A stretch of 41,179 bases of DNA from Chlamydiota bacterium (lineage in GTDB: Bacteria; Chlamydiota; Chlamydiia; Chlamydiales; Rhabdochlamydiaceae). The position numbers and the translations under genes are program-made. The notes beneath the pieces are model-generated. The model ran no database searches, had not been told where the DNA came from, and saw only the letters and a program-made list of their open reading frames with translations. Where the stretch lies: assembly GCA_013285775.1 (NCBI GenBank), contig JABDHB010000004.1, positions 630 through 41,808 on the forward strand, given 5' to 3'. Positions 32,607 through 40,622 of the stretch are shown here, in pieces (within the stretch, counting starts at the first letter, position 1; the number at the start of each line of letters is the position of its first letter).

Positions 32607-33686
32607 TTGTAGGAGGAGGTCAAAGTTGATGTGGGATTCGACAATGGAGACAGCTTCCCTGACTTTTTCCAGGTCTTCTTTTTGGATTTTAGCAGTAAAT
32701 AGGGAGATCATTTTCATCGCCGTATGAGAGTGGACAGGAGCATAGAGCATCGGGATATTCGCGTTTTGCAACTCGAAGATGATCTGCGCTCTTGGGGGAT
32801 GGTCACCTGTTAAAATCATGCCCGCTTCAAGATCTTGCTCACCATTTTCAGCAATGGTTTCGAGGATAATATCTTCCCTGTTTGCAGGAGTGATGATTAG
32901 GTGTTTTTTCGGACTGAGTTCTTTGTAGGTATCAACATAGGTAGCTACAAGACGGATATGAGAAAAATGACGCAAGCGGTGCTCGAGGCCAGTAAGAAGA
33001 GGGGAGTTAAAGAGGTTTTCATAATCTTTCATAGAGGCAGCGCTAAGAAGCGGGTCAAAGGGGATAGCGCCCAGAAGGGGAATATCCCATCTAGAAAGAG
33101 CTTTTGTCATGTAGTGGATGATCATTTCCCGTTTTTCAGGAAGGACTCGATTTAAGATCACACCCGCAACTTTTATCCCATGCTTTTCACAAAGGGCCTT
33201 ATTTAAGGCAAGTTCGTCGAAAGTGCTCCCAAGTCCTCCTGACCCAATTAAGATCAAAGGAAGGGCTAAATGGGCGCAAACCTGAGCGTTATTGAGGTTG
33301 ATGATAGAGCCAACGCCCACATTGCCTGTTCCCTCGACAACGGTATGAGCATGACTAGAAGAGATCTCATGATAGGCTTTTTGAATTTTTGAAGAAAGAT
33401 CAAGTTCTTTTACTTTTCCATCGAGGAAGTTTCTGGTAAATCCTGAGGGTAAAAGAATGGGGCTCATCGAGCTATAAGAAGAAGAAATTTGGAAGTAGTC
33501 TTTAAACAAGAGGACATCTTTATCAACAAATACCCCTTCTTGCAACTGGACATGCTCTTGTCCAACCGGCTTCATGAAGCCAACATTCTCAAACCGCTTT
33601 TTCAGGCCTGAGACAATTCCGAGACAGGTGGTTGTTTTTCCTACGTGCTGGCCTGTTGAGGCAATGAAGAGTCCTTTACCGTACAT
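32604..33686 (-). CDS. BioD-like P-loop and DRTGG-domain protein (N-terminal phosphotransacetylase type)
   Basis: 360 residues. Residues 1-210 resemble the AAA_26/dethiobiotin synthetase fold, with P-loop 'STGQHVGKTTT' and 'VVEGTGNVGVGSIINLNNAQVC'. Residues 220-345 look like a DRTGG domain ('HLIITPANREDIILETI', 'GMILTGDHPP'). This pair forms the regulatory N-terminus of long phosphate acetyltransferases, and stand-alone forms exist whose function is open. A role in acetyl-CoA metabolism control is a guess. The start overlaps the Nudix gene by 46 bases. Confidence 0.82.
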   Translation of the reverse strand: MYGKGLFIASTGQHVGKTTTCLGIVSGLKKRFENVGFMKPVGQEHVQLQEGVFVDKDVLLFKDYFQISSSYSSMSPILLPSGFTRNFLDGKVKELDLSSKIQKAYHEISSSHAHTVVEGTGNVGVGSIINLNNAQVCAHLALPLILIGSGGLGSTFDELALNKALCEKHGIKVAGVILNRVLPEKREMIIHYMTKALSRWDIPLLGAIPFDPLLSAASMKDYENLFNSPLLTGLEHRLRHFSHIRLVATYVDTYKELSPKKHLIITPANREDIILETIAENGEQDLEAGMILTGDHPPRAQIIFELQNANIPMLYAPVHSHTAMKMISLFTAKIQKEDLEKVREAVSIVESHINFDLLLQ

Positions 33687-34114
33687 AACAAGTGCCTAAT
33701 GGTTTGTTTGGTCTCTTCGAAAATCTCTTCGAATGAAAGACTTTCGACTTCTTCCAACGTAAACCATTTTACATCATTAGGCAAGGGGTTCTCAGTTTTT
33801 GGTTTTGTTAGATAAATAAAATCGATGTGTTGATGTGCGGGTTTATCTTTATAGGCGGGGAACTCTTCTAGAAGGCAAAGATAAGGCCTTAGAATGCTTT
33901 TCGCATTCCAAAAATCGACTTTAATATTTTCTTGTTCGATGATTTCTACTTCAAGACCAGTTTCTTCCATCACTTCCCGGTGCATCGCTTCGACAGGGGT
34001 TTCGTTTTCTTCTAAGTGGCCGCCAGGAGGGAGCCATCGGCTAAATTTTGGATGCAATAAAAGAAGAACTCGCCCTTCTTGAATAATGTATGCTGTAGCT
34101 GTAAATTGTCTCAA
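33641..34114 (-). CDS. Nudix hydrolase
   Basis: 157 residues. The Nudix box GX5EX7REUXEEXGU is complete in 'GGHLEENETPVEAMHREVMEETGL' at about residues 31-54 (spanning the listed motif residues), which binds metal and cleaves nucleoside-diphosphate-linked substrates. The substrate is not evident. The end runs 46 bases into the DRTGG gene and the start overlaps the 34111 gene by 4 bases, so these three genes form one minus-strand unit. Confidence 0.9.
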   Translation of the reverse strand: MRQFTATAYIIQEGRVLLLLHPKFSRWLPPGGHLEENETPVEAMHREVMEETGLEVEIIEQENIKVDFWNAKSILRPYLCLLEEFPAYKDKPAHQHIDFIYLTKPKTENPLPNDVKWFTLEEVESLSFEEIFEETKQTIRHLLCTVKDSSLPQQAST

Positions 34115-35748
34115 ATCTCAACCTTGTGATCCCTTAAATAAGGCTTGATGACAAGATAAACAATTCCGAATTTCCAGGAAACCTGTTTCATCGAAACAAG
34201 ATTGCCAAGCCCTCCGATACGATTGTCCACAACTTTTCTAACGGCGTTAGTAAATATCCCGGCATTTGCTTTCTTTGTGATTTTATTTACAACTTCTTTC
34301 CTTTTTTTCTCTCTGCTCCTTTCTGCAGTGGTTCTATCTGTTTCAGAGGGAGGTTCATATTCAGGTTTGTATTTCTGATTTTGTAGTTTTAGCAAAGCAG
34401 TAGAGAGTTTTTTGATAGCTGTGTTTTTTGCATTATTTTTTAGGACAGCTTCTAAGCCAAGGATCCCTGCATTAACGGCTGGTGTGCGCGCTCTTGTTTT
34501 TATATCAATAAATGTTTCTGTCCAGGTAGAGGCATCGCCGTTTACTGCCCTTTGAAAAGCTTTGATATTTTTAAGCGCTGGATTTTCTGTGGTATCTTCT
34601 AGTGCGGGGGTAATATCAAAGAGAATTTCCGCGATTTGGCGGAGTCTAGCTTCTCTTGCTTTTGCGACATCTTCTAAAGAATGTGGGAGATGACTTTTTT
34701 CTTGCTGTTGGTCTAAGGATCCGGAAACGGTATTTAAAAGATCTCCAATCATTTGATCCATATCGTACTTATAACCGTAATCATCGGTTTTTGTGCTGAT
34801 AGCGGAAATAGTTTCATCAAGAGCAAACTTAATATAGTCTTTCATATAGCTTTTAATATAAAACTTATTAATTATTGCTTGAGGAAGAAGGACAAAAAGA
34901 AGCCAAGGAAGAACAAATATGATAGTCAGCAAGAATTTTACAAAATAGCATAGACCGTTTAAGAAGAGATTTTTTGAGGAAATTTTATCGAAAACATATT
35001 TTACAAGATCTTGAGCAAAATGGAGTTTTAAACTGTAATCCTCTACCAACACATCTCCTAACTTTACTAGAATTTCTTCAAACTTTGTTGAAACCATCCG
35101 TTTTTCTGTATCTGAAATGGGCGGTTTTTCGCAAACTTCTTGGAGCTTTGATTCAGGATCGGTTCCTGTAATTGAGTCTGGGTTTTTAGCAATGAGATGG
35201 ATGTTTTTTTCTAAATCAGTAATAAATTCATGTAAAAGATCTAATCTTCTTTGTGTATAGGTTTCAAGACCTGTATTTAAAATGTTATCGATACGTGTTC
35301 TTAGTTGTATCGAGAAATCTGTGATGAGCGACTTTACAACATATTTTAGACAGGGAAATGTGATGTTTTTAAGAATAAGCGTTTCAAAAAAACCAGAACT
35401 TTTTGCTTTAATTGCTTTACCAAAAAGTGTGTTTTTCTCTCCTGCTGTTCGGGGAGTTGTTCCGTTGTACATGATCTCTCTATAAAATTTTGTACCAACT
35501 TCACTTTTTGGGACTTTTAAGCCCACATTTTTTTCATAAATCAAATACATCGGAAGCCAATCAACAAGATGACCTGTAAAGGTGCTAAGCTCTTGGTCAA
35601 AGGCATCAGAGATAGATTTTTTCTGTTCGGTTGTTTCTGTAACGGGAGGAATTATTTGATCATAGTCGCTATGTGTATCTGTAACTATAGGTATGGAAGG
35701 GACCCAAGAAGTAAAATAAGATCCAACACTAGACAAGTAAGATGCCAT
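34111..35748 (-). CDS. Large orphan protein with one hydrophobic hairpin
   Basis: 545 residues, no recognised family. The start 'MASYLSSVGSYFTSWVPSIP' is followed by a Thr/Glu-rich low-order stretch (residues 25-45). A strongly hydrophobic region near residues 265-295 ('FVKFLLTIIFVLPWLLFVLLP') could be a membrane hairpin, and the rest is helical and charged with a Lys/Arg-rich segment near 455-480. There is no cleavable signal peptide. The hairpin flanked by long soluble parts would fit an inclusion membrane protein, but this is inference. It is the first gene of the unit with the Nudix and DRTGG genes. Confidence 0.75.
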   Translation of the reverse strand: MASYLSSVGSYFTSWVPSIPIVTDTHSDYDQIIPPVTETTEQKKSISDAFDQELSTFTGHLVDWLPMYLIYEKNVGLKVPKSEVGTKFYREIMYNGTTPRTAGEKNTLFGKAIKAKSSGFFETLILKNITFPCLKYVVKSLITDFSIQLRTRIDNILNTGLETYTQRRLDLLHEFITDLEKNIHLIAKNPDSITGTDPESKLQEVCEKPPISDTEKRMVSTKFEEILVKLGDVLVEDYSLKLHFAQDLVKYVFDKISSKNLFLNGLCYFVKFLLTIIFVLPWLLFVLLPQAIINKFYIKSYMKDYIKFALDETISAISTKTDDYGYKYDMDQMIGDLLNTVSGSLDQQQEKSHLPHSLEDVAKAREARLRQIAEILFDITPALEDTTENPALKNIKAFQRAVNGDASTWTETFIDIKTRARTPAVNAGILGLEAVLKNNAKNTAIKKLSTALLKLQNQKYKPEYEPPSETDRTTAERSREKKRKEVVNKITKKANAGIFTNAVRKVVDNRIGGLGNLVSMKQVSWKFGIVYLVIKPYLRDHKVEI

Positions 35749-35845
35749 GATTTCCTTAATTTAAATTGACTAATTATGTATATTTTACTACTTTCTTTTG
35801 TTTTCAGTCTACGTGTATTAATAATTATAACAATGGAGAATTTTA

Positions 35846-36442
35846 ATGAAAAAATTATTGGATATTGCAGATCGATTATTGGGAGAAAATGGGTGCCCGT
35901 GGGATAAAAAACAAACTTTTCATTCACTCCAACCCTACCTTACAGAAGAGGTGCATGAAGTGCTTGAAGCTGTTGATGAAAACAATGACAAAAAAATTGT
36001 TGAAGAGCTGGGAGACCTTCTGTATAACATTGTATTTTATGCAAAGCTTGGGGAGACCCAAGGGCGATTTACTTGGGATGATATAGTAGAAAATATTTCG
36101 AATAAACTTATTTATAGACATCCCCATATATTTGGCGATGCCAAGGCAATGACTGCTGATGAAGTCGTTGATATCTACGAAAAGGCTAAAAGCCAAGAAA
36201 AAGGGAAAGAAGAGAGGAAACATCCTTTGGACGGGATTCCTCCCACTTTACCTCTCCTTGTTCGCGCGCAAAAGGTGTTAAGAAAAATCACCAAAGAGAA
36301 AGTCAAAGAGACTATTTCAGAGGAAGAAATTGCCTCTGAGCTTCTCAGTATTGTCTCTAAGGCCAACAACTCAGGTGTCGATCTAGAAAGCACACTGAGG
36401 CGTGCACTTACGACTCTAGAAAATCAATTCCGAAAAGAGTAA
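35846..36442 (+). CDS. mazG: MazG-type nucleoside triphosphate pyrophosphohydrolase
   Basis: 198 residues. The MazG motif is clear: 'GCPWDKKQTFHSL', 'LTEEVHEVLEAVDENN', 'IVEELGDLLYNIVFYAKL' (metal-binding EExxE and ExxD) and 'YRHPHIFGD'. It cleaves damaged or surplus NTPs to NMP and pyrophosphate. E. coli MazG is about 263 residues with two such domains. Here the second domain is reduced to the helical tail from about residue 125. GGAG lies 8 bases before the ATG. Confidence 0.93.
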   Translation: MKKLLDIADRLLGENGCPWDKKQTFHSLQPYLTEEVHEVLEAVDENNDKKIVEELGDLLYNIVFYAKLGETQGRFTWDDIVENISNKLIYRHPHIFGDAKAMTADEVVDIYEKAKSQEKGKEERKHPLDGIPPTLPLLVRAQKVLRKITKEKVKETISEEEIASELLSIVSKANNSGVDLESTLRRALTTLENQFRKE

Positions 36443-36502
36443 GAGAAATTTCTTCTTTCTTTATTGATGATCGTTTATCGTTTGATTTTTAGGAGATTTC
36501 TC

Positions 36503-37480
36503 ATGCGTATTGCTACCTTTCTTGCACTCTCAATTTCGTCTGCGCTATTTGCTCATGATGCTAGTGAATGTAACAGATTTGGTGTTTTAGGGGAGTGGAC
36601 GATGATGCGTAGATCTCAGCTTCAAGGCAAAAGTCTTGCAAATAACAGCAAAAAAGTTCGCACGTCTGCAACGGAGAGCTATACTGTTTTAAATTCTAAA
36701 GAAATAGAGTCTAAGTTTCACTATGAACCAGGTTATAGAGTAGGTGCTTATGCTTACGTTAGCCCGCAAACCACTTTTGAATTTTTAGCTTTGAACTGTG
36801 GAGAGTGGCATGCTACAAAAAGTGTTCATGCTCACCAGACTTTGAGTTTTTCTTTTAACAACCCAAATTATACTCATGATTTCAACAATGCATCTGAAGC
36901 AATAGGTGACTATAAATCAAACTTTTGGTCGACCGAATTGAATTATTGGGGGCATATCACACCTCGCGATGTCGATTATTTTTCCCTTTCTTGGATTGCA
37001 GGGGTTCGTTACATGAATATTACGGAGAGTTTTGAGCTAACTTACAAACAGCCAGGATACAAAAGTCATTATACTATTTCTGCTCATAATCATATGCCAG
37101 GTCCTCAGCTTGGGCTTGATCTTGAGATCACTCCCCAGGAGAGCTTACATTGGGACATCTTAGCTAAAGGTGGGGTTCTCATTGATTATTGCTGGCAAAA
37201 AACGTATCTAGGAGACTACAACGATACAGTGACCCTTCGTGATCACAAATCCTTTGATATTTCCTTTCCTTTTTACATAGAAGCGGAAGTTGCACTTGGT
37301 TACCAGCTAAATACCCACTTTAATCTTCATGGGGGCTACGATATGCTCTTCATTACAGGGACAGCTCTTGCGCCTGAACAAATTGACCGGGATGTCGATG
37401 CTGACGCCGGCCACCATGTTTACACAGGCGGCAATGCCATTATCCATGGGTTCTTTTTAGGACTCACGCTCGGATTCTAA
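36503..37480 (+). CDS. Outer-membrane beta-barrel protein (Lpg1974/MOMP-like)
   Basis: 325 residues. The signal peptide is 'MRIATFLALSISSALFAHD'. The mature part alternates aromatic and polar residues with barrel-like strands ('YRVGAYAYVSPQTTFEFLAL', 'FSLSWIAGVRYMNITESFEL', 'HFNLHGGYDMLFI') and ends 'GFFLGLTLGF', a BAM-type last strand with final Phe. The layout resembles the Legionella Lpg1974-like barrels, which are numerous in environmental chlamydiae; the match by eye is moderate. I chose ATG 36503, preceded by AGGAG, over an upstream ATG at 36464 that lacks both ribosome site and a good signal peptide. Confidence 0.82.
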   Translation: MRIATFLALSISSALFAHDASECNRFGVLGEWTMMRRSQLQGKSLANNSKKVRTSATESYTVLNSKEIESKFHYEPGYRVGAYAYVSPQTTFEFLALNCGEWHATKSVHAHQTLSFSFNNPNYTHDFNNASEAIGDYKSNFWSTELNYWGHITPRDVDYFSLSWIAGVRYMNITESFELTYKQPGYKSHYTISAHNHMPGPQLGLDLEITPQESLHWDILAKGGVLIDYCWQKTYLGDYNDTVTLRDHKSFDISFPFYIEAEVALGYQLNTHFNLHGGYDMLFITGTALAPEQIDRDVDADAGHHVYTGGNAIIHGFFLGLTLGF

Positions 37481-37510
37481 AACGATGAATGATGAGGATT
37501 CACCTTAGCA

Positions 37511-38230
37511 ACCTGAGTTTTGGGTTAAAGTAAGATTCTAGTTTGCGAGCGCAGCTCGCTTTGGAGTGCGGCAACTTGTTGCTGCTTTTCTCTTCAGCAA
37601 TTTATTGCTGAACTTGGGCACAGCAATGAATTGCTGTGTCCGAAAGCGGCAACAAGTTGCCGCACTCCAAAGCGAGCTGCGCTCGCAGGGCCACCTCTAT
37701 TTTCGCCGATGATCGGACGTAATCACCTGAGTTTTGGGTTTAATTCGCTCAGGATTAAACCCAAAACTCAGGTGGCTAAGAGGAGGTGGTGCATCTTTTC
37801 CGTGGGTTCCTCACATTCGTTCGTCACACCACGGCTAACAACTGCCATCGCTTTGCGATTTGATTACCGCTTCGCGGTTAAGAATCTGTTTAAACTTTTT
37901 ATGAAAAATTAAAATCGGTTACGCATACGGGGGCGGTTACGGTTACGGAAGAGGGATTGCTGCTTCGCGCTGGTATTCGTTAACTCGTCGTAACAGTAAC
38001 CGCCCCCGTATGCGTAACCGATATTTCTTTAAAAATTTTAAACAGGTTCTAAGATGAAAATCAGGTTTCAATAACAAAATCGGATGGTGTTCTTAACCGC
38101 AAAGCGGTCATCAAGTCGCGTAAGCGATGGCAGTTGTTAGCCGTGGTGTGACGAACGAATGTGAGGAACCCACGGAGAAGATCCTCTTATCCCATCCGAG
38201 CCAGGAACTGGCGACACTATTTTACGTAAG
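37511..38230. repeat. Composite nested palindromic element, copy 2, with an inserted hairpin
   Basis: The 263-bp core (37511-37773) equals 3653-3915 except for one base. A stem with about 83-base arms (37800-37882 and 38091-38175) follows, homologous to and longer than the 54-base stem of copy 1. The right outer arm is at 38198-38230; the left outer arm is missing except for CACCTTAGCA. The loop of the stem holds an extra palindromic unit at 37883-38050. The element lies between the barrel gene and the SRP RNA gene, which converge. The frame open across 37631-37912 is repeat sequence, not a gene. Confidence 0.85.
37883..38050. repeat. 168-bp palindromic unit inserted inside copy 2
   Basis: It is absent from copy 1, where the flanking sequence is continuous. 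AAG stands on both sides (37880-37882 and 38051-38053). The ends AATCTGTTTAAAC and GTTTAAAA-type are inverted, and inside them CGGTTACGCATACGGGGGCG pairs with its complement at about 37996-38020. The left arm again shows a 6-bp word (CGGTTA) in tandem. It is evidence for one hairpin element landing in another. Confidence 0.7.
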
Positions 38231-38235
38231 ATGAG

Positions 38236-38256
38236 TTATTCATTACTCATCATTCA
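38236..38256 (-). repeat. 7-bp array (3 units) downstream of the SRP RNA
   Basis: On the minus strand, TGAATGA, TGAGTAA and TGAATAA abut, just beyond the T-run that ends the SRP RNA gene. Two further words (TGAATGA, TGAGGAT) lie at 37486-37499 after the barrel gene on the plus strand. They are the same kind of array as at lpd and recN. Confidence 0.6.
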
Positions 38257-38269
38257 TCGTTAAAAAAAA

Positions 38270-38365
38270 GCCGGAGATTTGCTCCTAGCACAAGACAGTG
38301 TCCTTAAGGCTGCTGCGTTCCCGCTCTGACCTGGTTCAGATTGCTTGTTCTAAAAGTTCCCCGGC
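38270..38365 (-). ncRNA. ffs: Small signal recognition particle RNA (4.5S)
   Basis: A 96-base RNA on the minus strand. The core domain is unmistakable: CCAGGTCAGAGCGGGAACGC followed by AGCAGCC gives the GGAA tetraloop closed by GCG/CGC and the CAG/AGCAG internal loop that binds Ffh. The ends GCCGGGGA and TCTCCGGC pair to close the long hairpin. Eight T on the minus strand (38262-38269) follow directly and should end transcription. It works with Ffh and FtsY to target membrane proteins. Confidence 0.93.
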
Positions 38366-38373
38366 AAAAATCA

Positions 38374-38402
38374 AGTATATAGGAATTCTAGGTTTATTTC
38401 AA
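38374..38402 (-). promoter_or_regulatory. Promoter of the SRP RNA gene
   Basis: On the minus strand, TTGAAA (38397-38402) is followed by a 17-base spacer and TATACT (38374-38379), ending 8 bases before the RNA's 5' end. The -35 box overlaps the spoIID stop codon region. Confidence 0.75.
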
Positions 38403-39560
38403 CGCTATTTGCCTCATATTTTCTAGTTTTGTAGAAGGGAAGAAAGTGGAAAGAATTTTTGGAGCTTTTTCCCCTTTTTCTGCCATGATGTTAGCGCTGT
38501 AGAGGCAAAGGCCCACGCCATGTCCTTCTCCGAACCCATTGAATTGGAGGAGATCTCCCTTAGCAGTAACGGTAAAATCATTACTTAACAGTCTGCTTTT
38601 ACCAACGATTTTTTGGAATTGGAAAAAGTCAACATCTCGGATTTTATCCTTACTTTTAAGTTTAACTCCATAAACTTTACTTGAGTTCTTGTCTAGGTAA
38701 AGATCGAGCTCTTGGAGGTCGTTGCTACCAGATATTTTTGCGAGTTCTGTTTTAGTAAGTGCAAAGGACCATTGATGCTGGGCTCTATCTTTGGCAGCAT
38801 AAGGAGCTTGTACTCCTTCTGGAGCAGCAGCTTCTTTTCTAAGAATAGAAGCATATTCAGCAGTTTTGCCAGCAGAGTCTTTTGTCCAGGAAGCAGGAAA
38901 AGGTTTGTTATTGTAGCTAAGTACCATGTGACGTGTGCTTTCAATAGCTTTATCAACATGGAGGTTTTGGAAAACAAGAGCATAGCCTTGGTAGCCAGAA
39001 TCTTGGGCAGTCACATGCCAAAACACACTCGGGTTGCGATAAAGATGGTAGTAGATGTTTGTTCTTTCTACAATAGTAAGCGCATCCATCACTTCTTCAC
39101 TAATAGGAGTTGGAAATTGTGTGCTCATAATGGAGCGAAGGTAATTTTCTACGTCGATTTCATTGATGATAGTATACCCTTTTTCATCGACATGAACTTC
39201 AACGCATCCTCTATATTGAATTCCGTTAACAAGAATAGAGCTTTGAGAATCTCCTGGAACAATTCTGACTTGAAAAGTCCCTGGAAGAGTTTCTCCCCAC
39301 TTAATCCCTTTTTCGGTTACAGAAAATAGAGCGCAGTTGCCTCCTACGCCAGAGGAAATCTGGATCCCATCTTCAGGGTTATAGACTTGATAGCGCCCTT
39401 TGACTTCGAGCATGAAGTCTTTAGATGTTTTGCTCAAAAGCACTTTAATTGTAGCTGGTTTTGAGTGTTGAGAGAGATCTTTTTGTAGCCTCGCAGCATT
39501 CACAGGTTCGATTGCAGCAAAGACAAGAGTGCAGGCAATCAGTGCATAGTTTATTTTCAT
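38394..39560 (-). CDS. spoIID: SpoIID-domain protein (peptidoglycan lytic enzyme homologue)
   Basis: 388 residues with a signal peptide ending near 'EPVNA'. The SpoIID domain covers about residues 75-365, with '[18 protein letters not shown]', '[16 protein letters not shown]' and '[24 protein letters not shown]'. SpoIID proteins cut peptidoglycan at division septa, and chlamydial members have been linked to the septal ring. In Bacillus SpoIID the catalytic Glu is in 'GVVSSEM'; here the aligned position is Gln (Q148 in 'STQF'). It overlaps ruvB by 4 bases; spoIID, ruvB and dcd are also neighbours in Chlamydia. Confidence 0.88.
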   Translation of the reverse strand: MKINYALIACTLVFAAIEPVNAARLQKDLSQHSKPATIKVLLSKTSKDFMLEVKGRYQVYNPEDGIQISSGVGGNCALFSVTEKGIKWGETLPGTFQVRIVPGDSQSSILVNGIQYRGCVEVHVDEKGYTIINEIDVENYLRSIMSTQFPTPISEEVMDALTIVERTNIYYHLYRNPSVFWHVTAQDSGYQGYALVFQNLHVDKAIESTRHMVLSYNNKPFPASWTKDSAGKTAEYASILRKEAAAPEGVQAPYAAKDRAQHQWSFALTKTELAKISGSNDLQELDLYLDKNSSKVYGVKLKSKDKIRDVDFFQFQKIVGKSRLLSNDFTVTAKGDLLQFNGFGEGHGVGLCLYSANIMAEKGEKAPKILSTFFPSTKLENMRQIALK

Positions 39561-40558
39561 TGTTTGTTACTCCTTCCAAGATGTTCATAAGCTAGTTTTG
39601 TGGCCTCTCTTCCACGAGGGGTCCTTTTTATAAATCCTTGCATAATCAAATAGGGCTCGTAGACTTCTGATAGCGTTGTTTGCTCCTCTCCAATGGCCAC
39701 TGCAAGTGTACTTAATCCTACAGGACCACCCCCATGATGATCAATAATAATCTCCAATATCTTTTTATCCATCTCGTCCAAGCCCCGATAATCTATCGAA
39801 AGCATTTCGAGGGCATCTTTTGCAATTTTTTGGTTAACTGTAGGAAATCCTCTCATCTGAGCAAAGTCGCGTACCCAGCGTAAAAGATTATTCGCAATAC
39901 GAGGAGTTCCACGTGCTCTTTGTGCAATTTCAGCCGCGCCTTCTTTTTCCAATTTCATTTTTAATATCTGCGAAGAGCGGAGGATGATCGCTTCTAAAAC
40001 AGGAGGTTCGTAATAATCAAGGCGACAGGTAAATCCAAAACGGGAGCGCATCGGGCTTGTTAGCAATCCAATTCTTGTGGTAGCGCCAACGAGAGTAAAA
40101 GGATTAAGTTTTACTTGGACGCTTCTAGCGCTAGGGCCACTATCGATGAGGAGGTCTAATACAAAATCCTCCATTGCAGGATATAAATATTCTTCTACCG
40201 TTCTATTTAATCTGTGAATTTCATCGATAAATAAAATATCTCGTTCTTTTAGATTTGTCAAAAGGCCTGCTAGATCTCCCGCTTTTTCAATCATAGGGCC
40301 AGATGTAACAACGAGGTTTACTCCCATGCTTTTTGCAAGAATATGTGCGAGTGTCGTTTTCCCAAGGCCAGGGGGGCCATAAAACAGGGCATGTCCAAGG
40401 GCCTCTCCTCTCATTTTGGCAGCACCCAAGAATACGTCGAGTCTGTCCCTTATGGTTTCTTGTCCCATAAATTCTTGTAAACTCTGAGGACGCAAGGGGG
40501 TCTCAAAGTTGTCATCTTCTTTTTTCCAAGTCGATTCAATGTAGGATGGGTCGCTCAT
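39557..40558 (-). CDS. ruvB: Holliday junction helicase RuvB
   Basis: AAA+ motor for branch migration with RuvA. Walker A '[11 protein letters not shown]' is at residues 61-71 and Walker B 'LFIDEIHRL' at about 109-117. Sensor 1 '[18 protein letters not shown]' and the winged-helix tail '[23 protein letters not shown]' are present. At 333 residues it is full length. AGAG lies 7 bases before the ATG. First gene of the ruvB-spoIID unit, divergent from dcd. Confidence 0.97.
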   Translation of the reverse strand: MSDPSYIESTWKKEDDNFETPLRPQSLQEFMGQETIRDRLDVFLGAAKMRGEALGHALFYGPPGLGKTTLAHILAKSMGVNLVVTSGPMIEKAGDLAGLLTNLKERDILFIDEIHRLNRTVEEYLYPAMEDFVLDLLIDSGPSARSVQVKLNPFTLVGATTRIGLLTSPMRSRFGFTCRLDYYEPPVLEAIILRSSQILKMKLEKEGAAEIAQRARGTPRIANNLLRWVRDFAQMRGFPTVNQKIAKDALEMLSIDYRGLDEMDKKILEIIIDHHGGGPVGLSTLAVAIGEEQTTLSEVYEPYLIMQGFIKRTPRGREATKLAYEHLGRSNKQ

Positions 40559-40575
40559 ATCAAAACTCTAGCAGG

Positions 40576-40612
40576 AAAACAATTTCGCAGGTATTGTTTT
40601 GTTAAGCAACAA
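40576..40612. promoter_or_regulatory. Two inverted repeats between ruvB and dcd
   Basis: AAAACAAT, nine bases, ATTGTTTT (40576-40600) is followed, sharing two bases, by TTGTT-AAGC-AACAA (40599-40612), which ends just before the dcd ribosome site. The gap between the divergent genes is only 64 bases, so these could be operators or overlapping promoter parts. No regulator is suggested by sequence. Confidence 0.35.
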
Positions 40613-40622
40613 AGGAGTTCGT

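Noticed and set aside
38712-39329. Open frame of 205 codons on the plus strand
   Set aside because: It is antisense to the SpoIID gene, and its translation has no recognisable feature.
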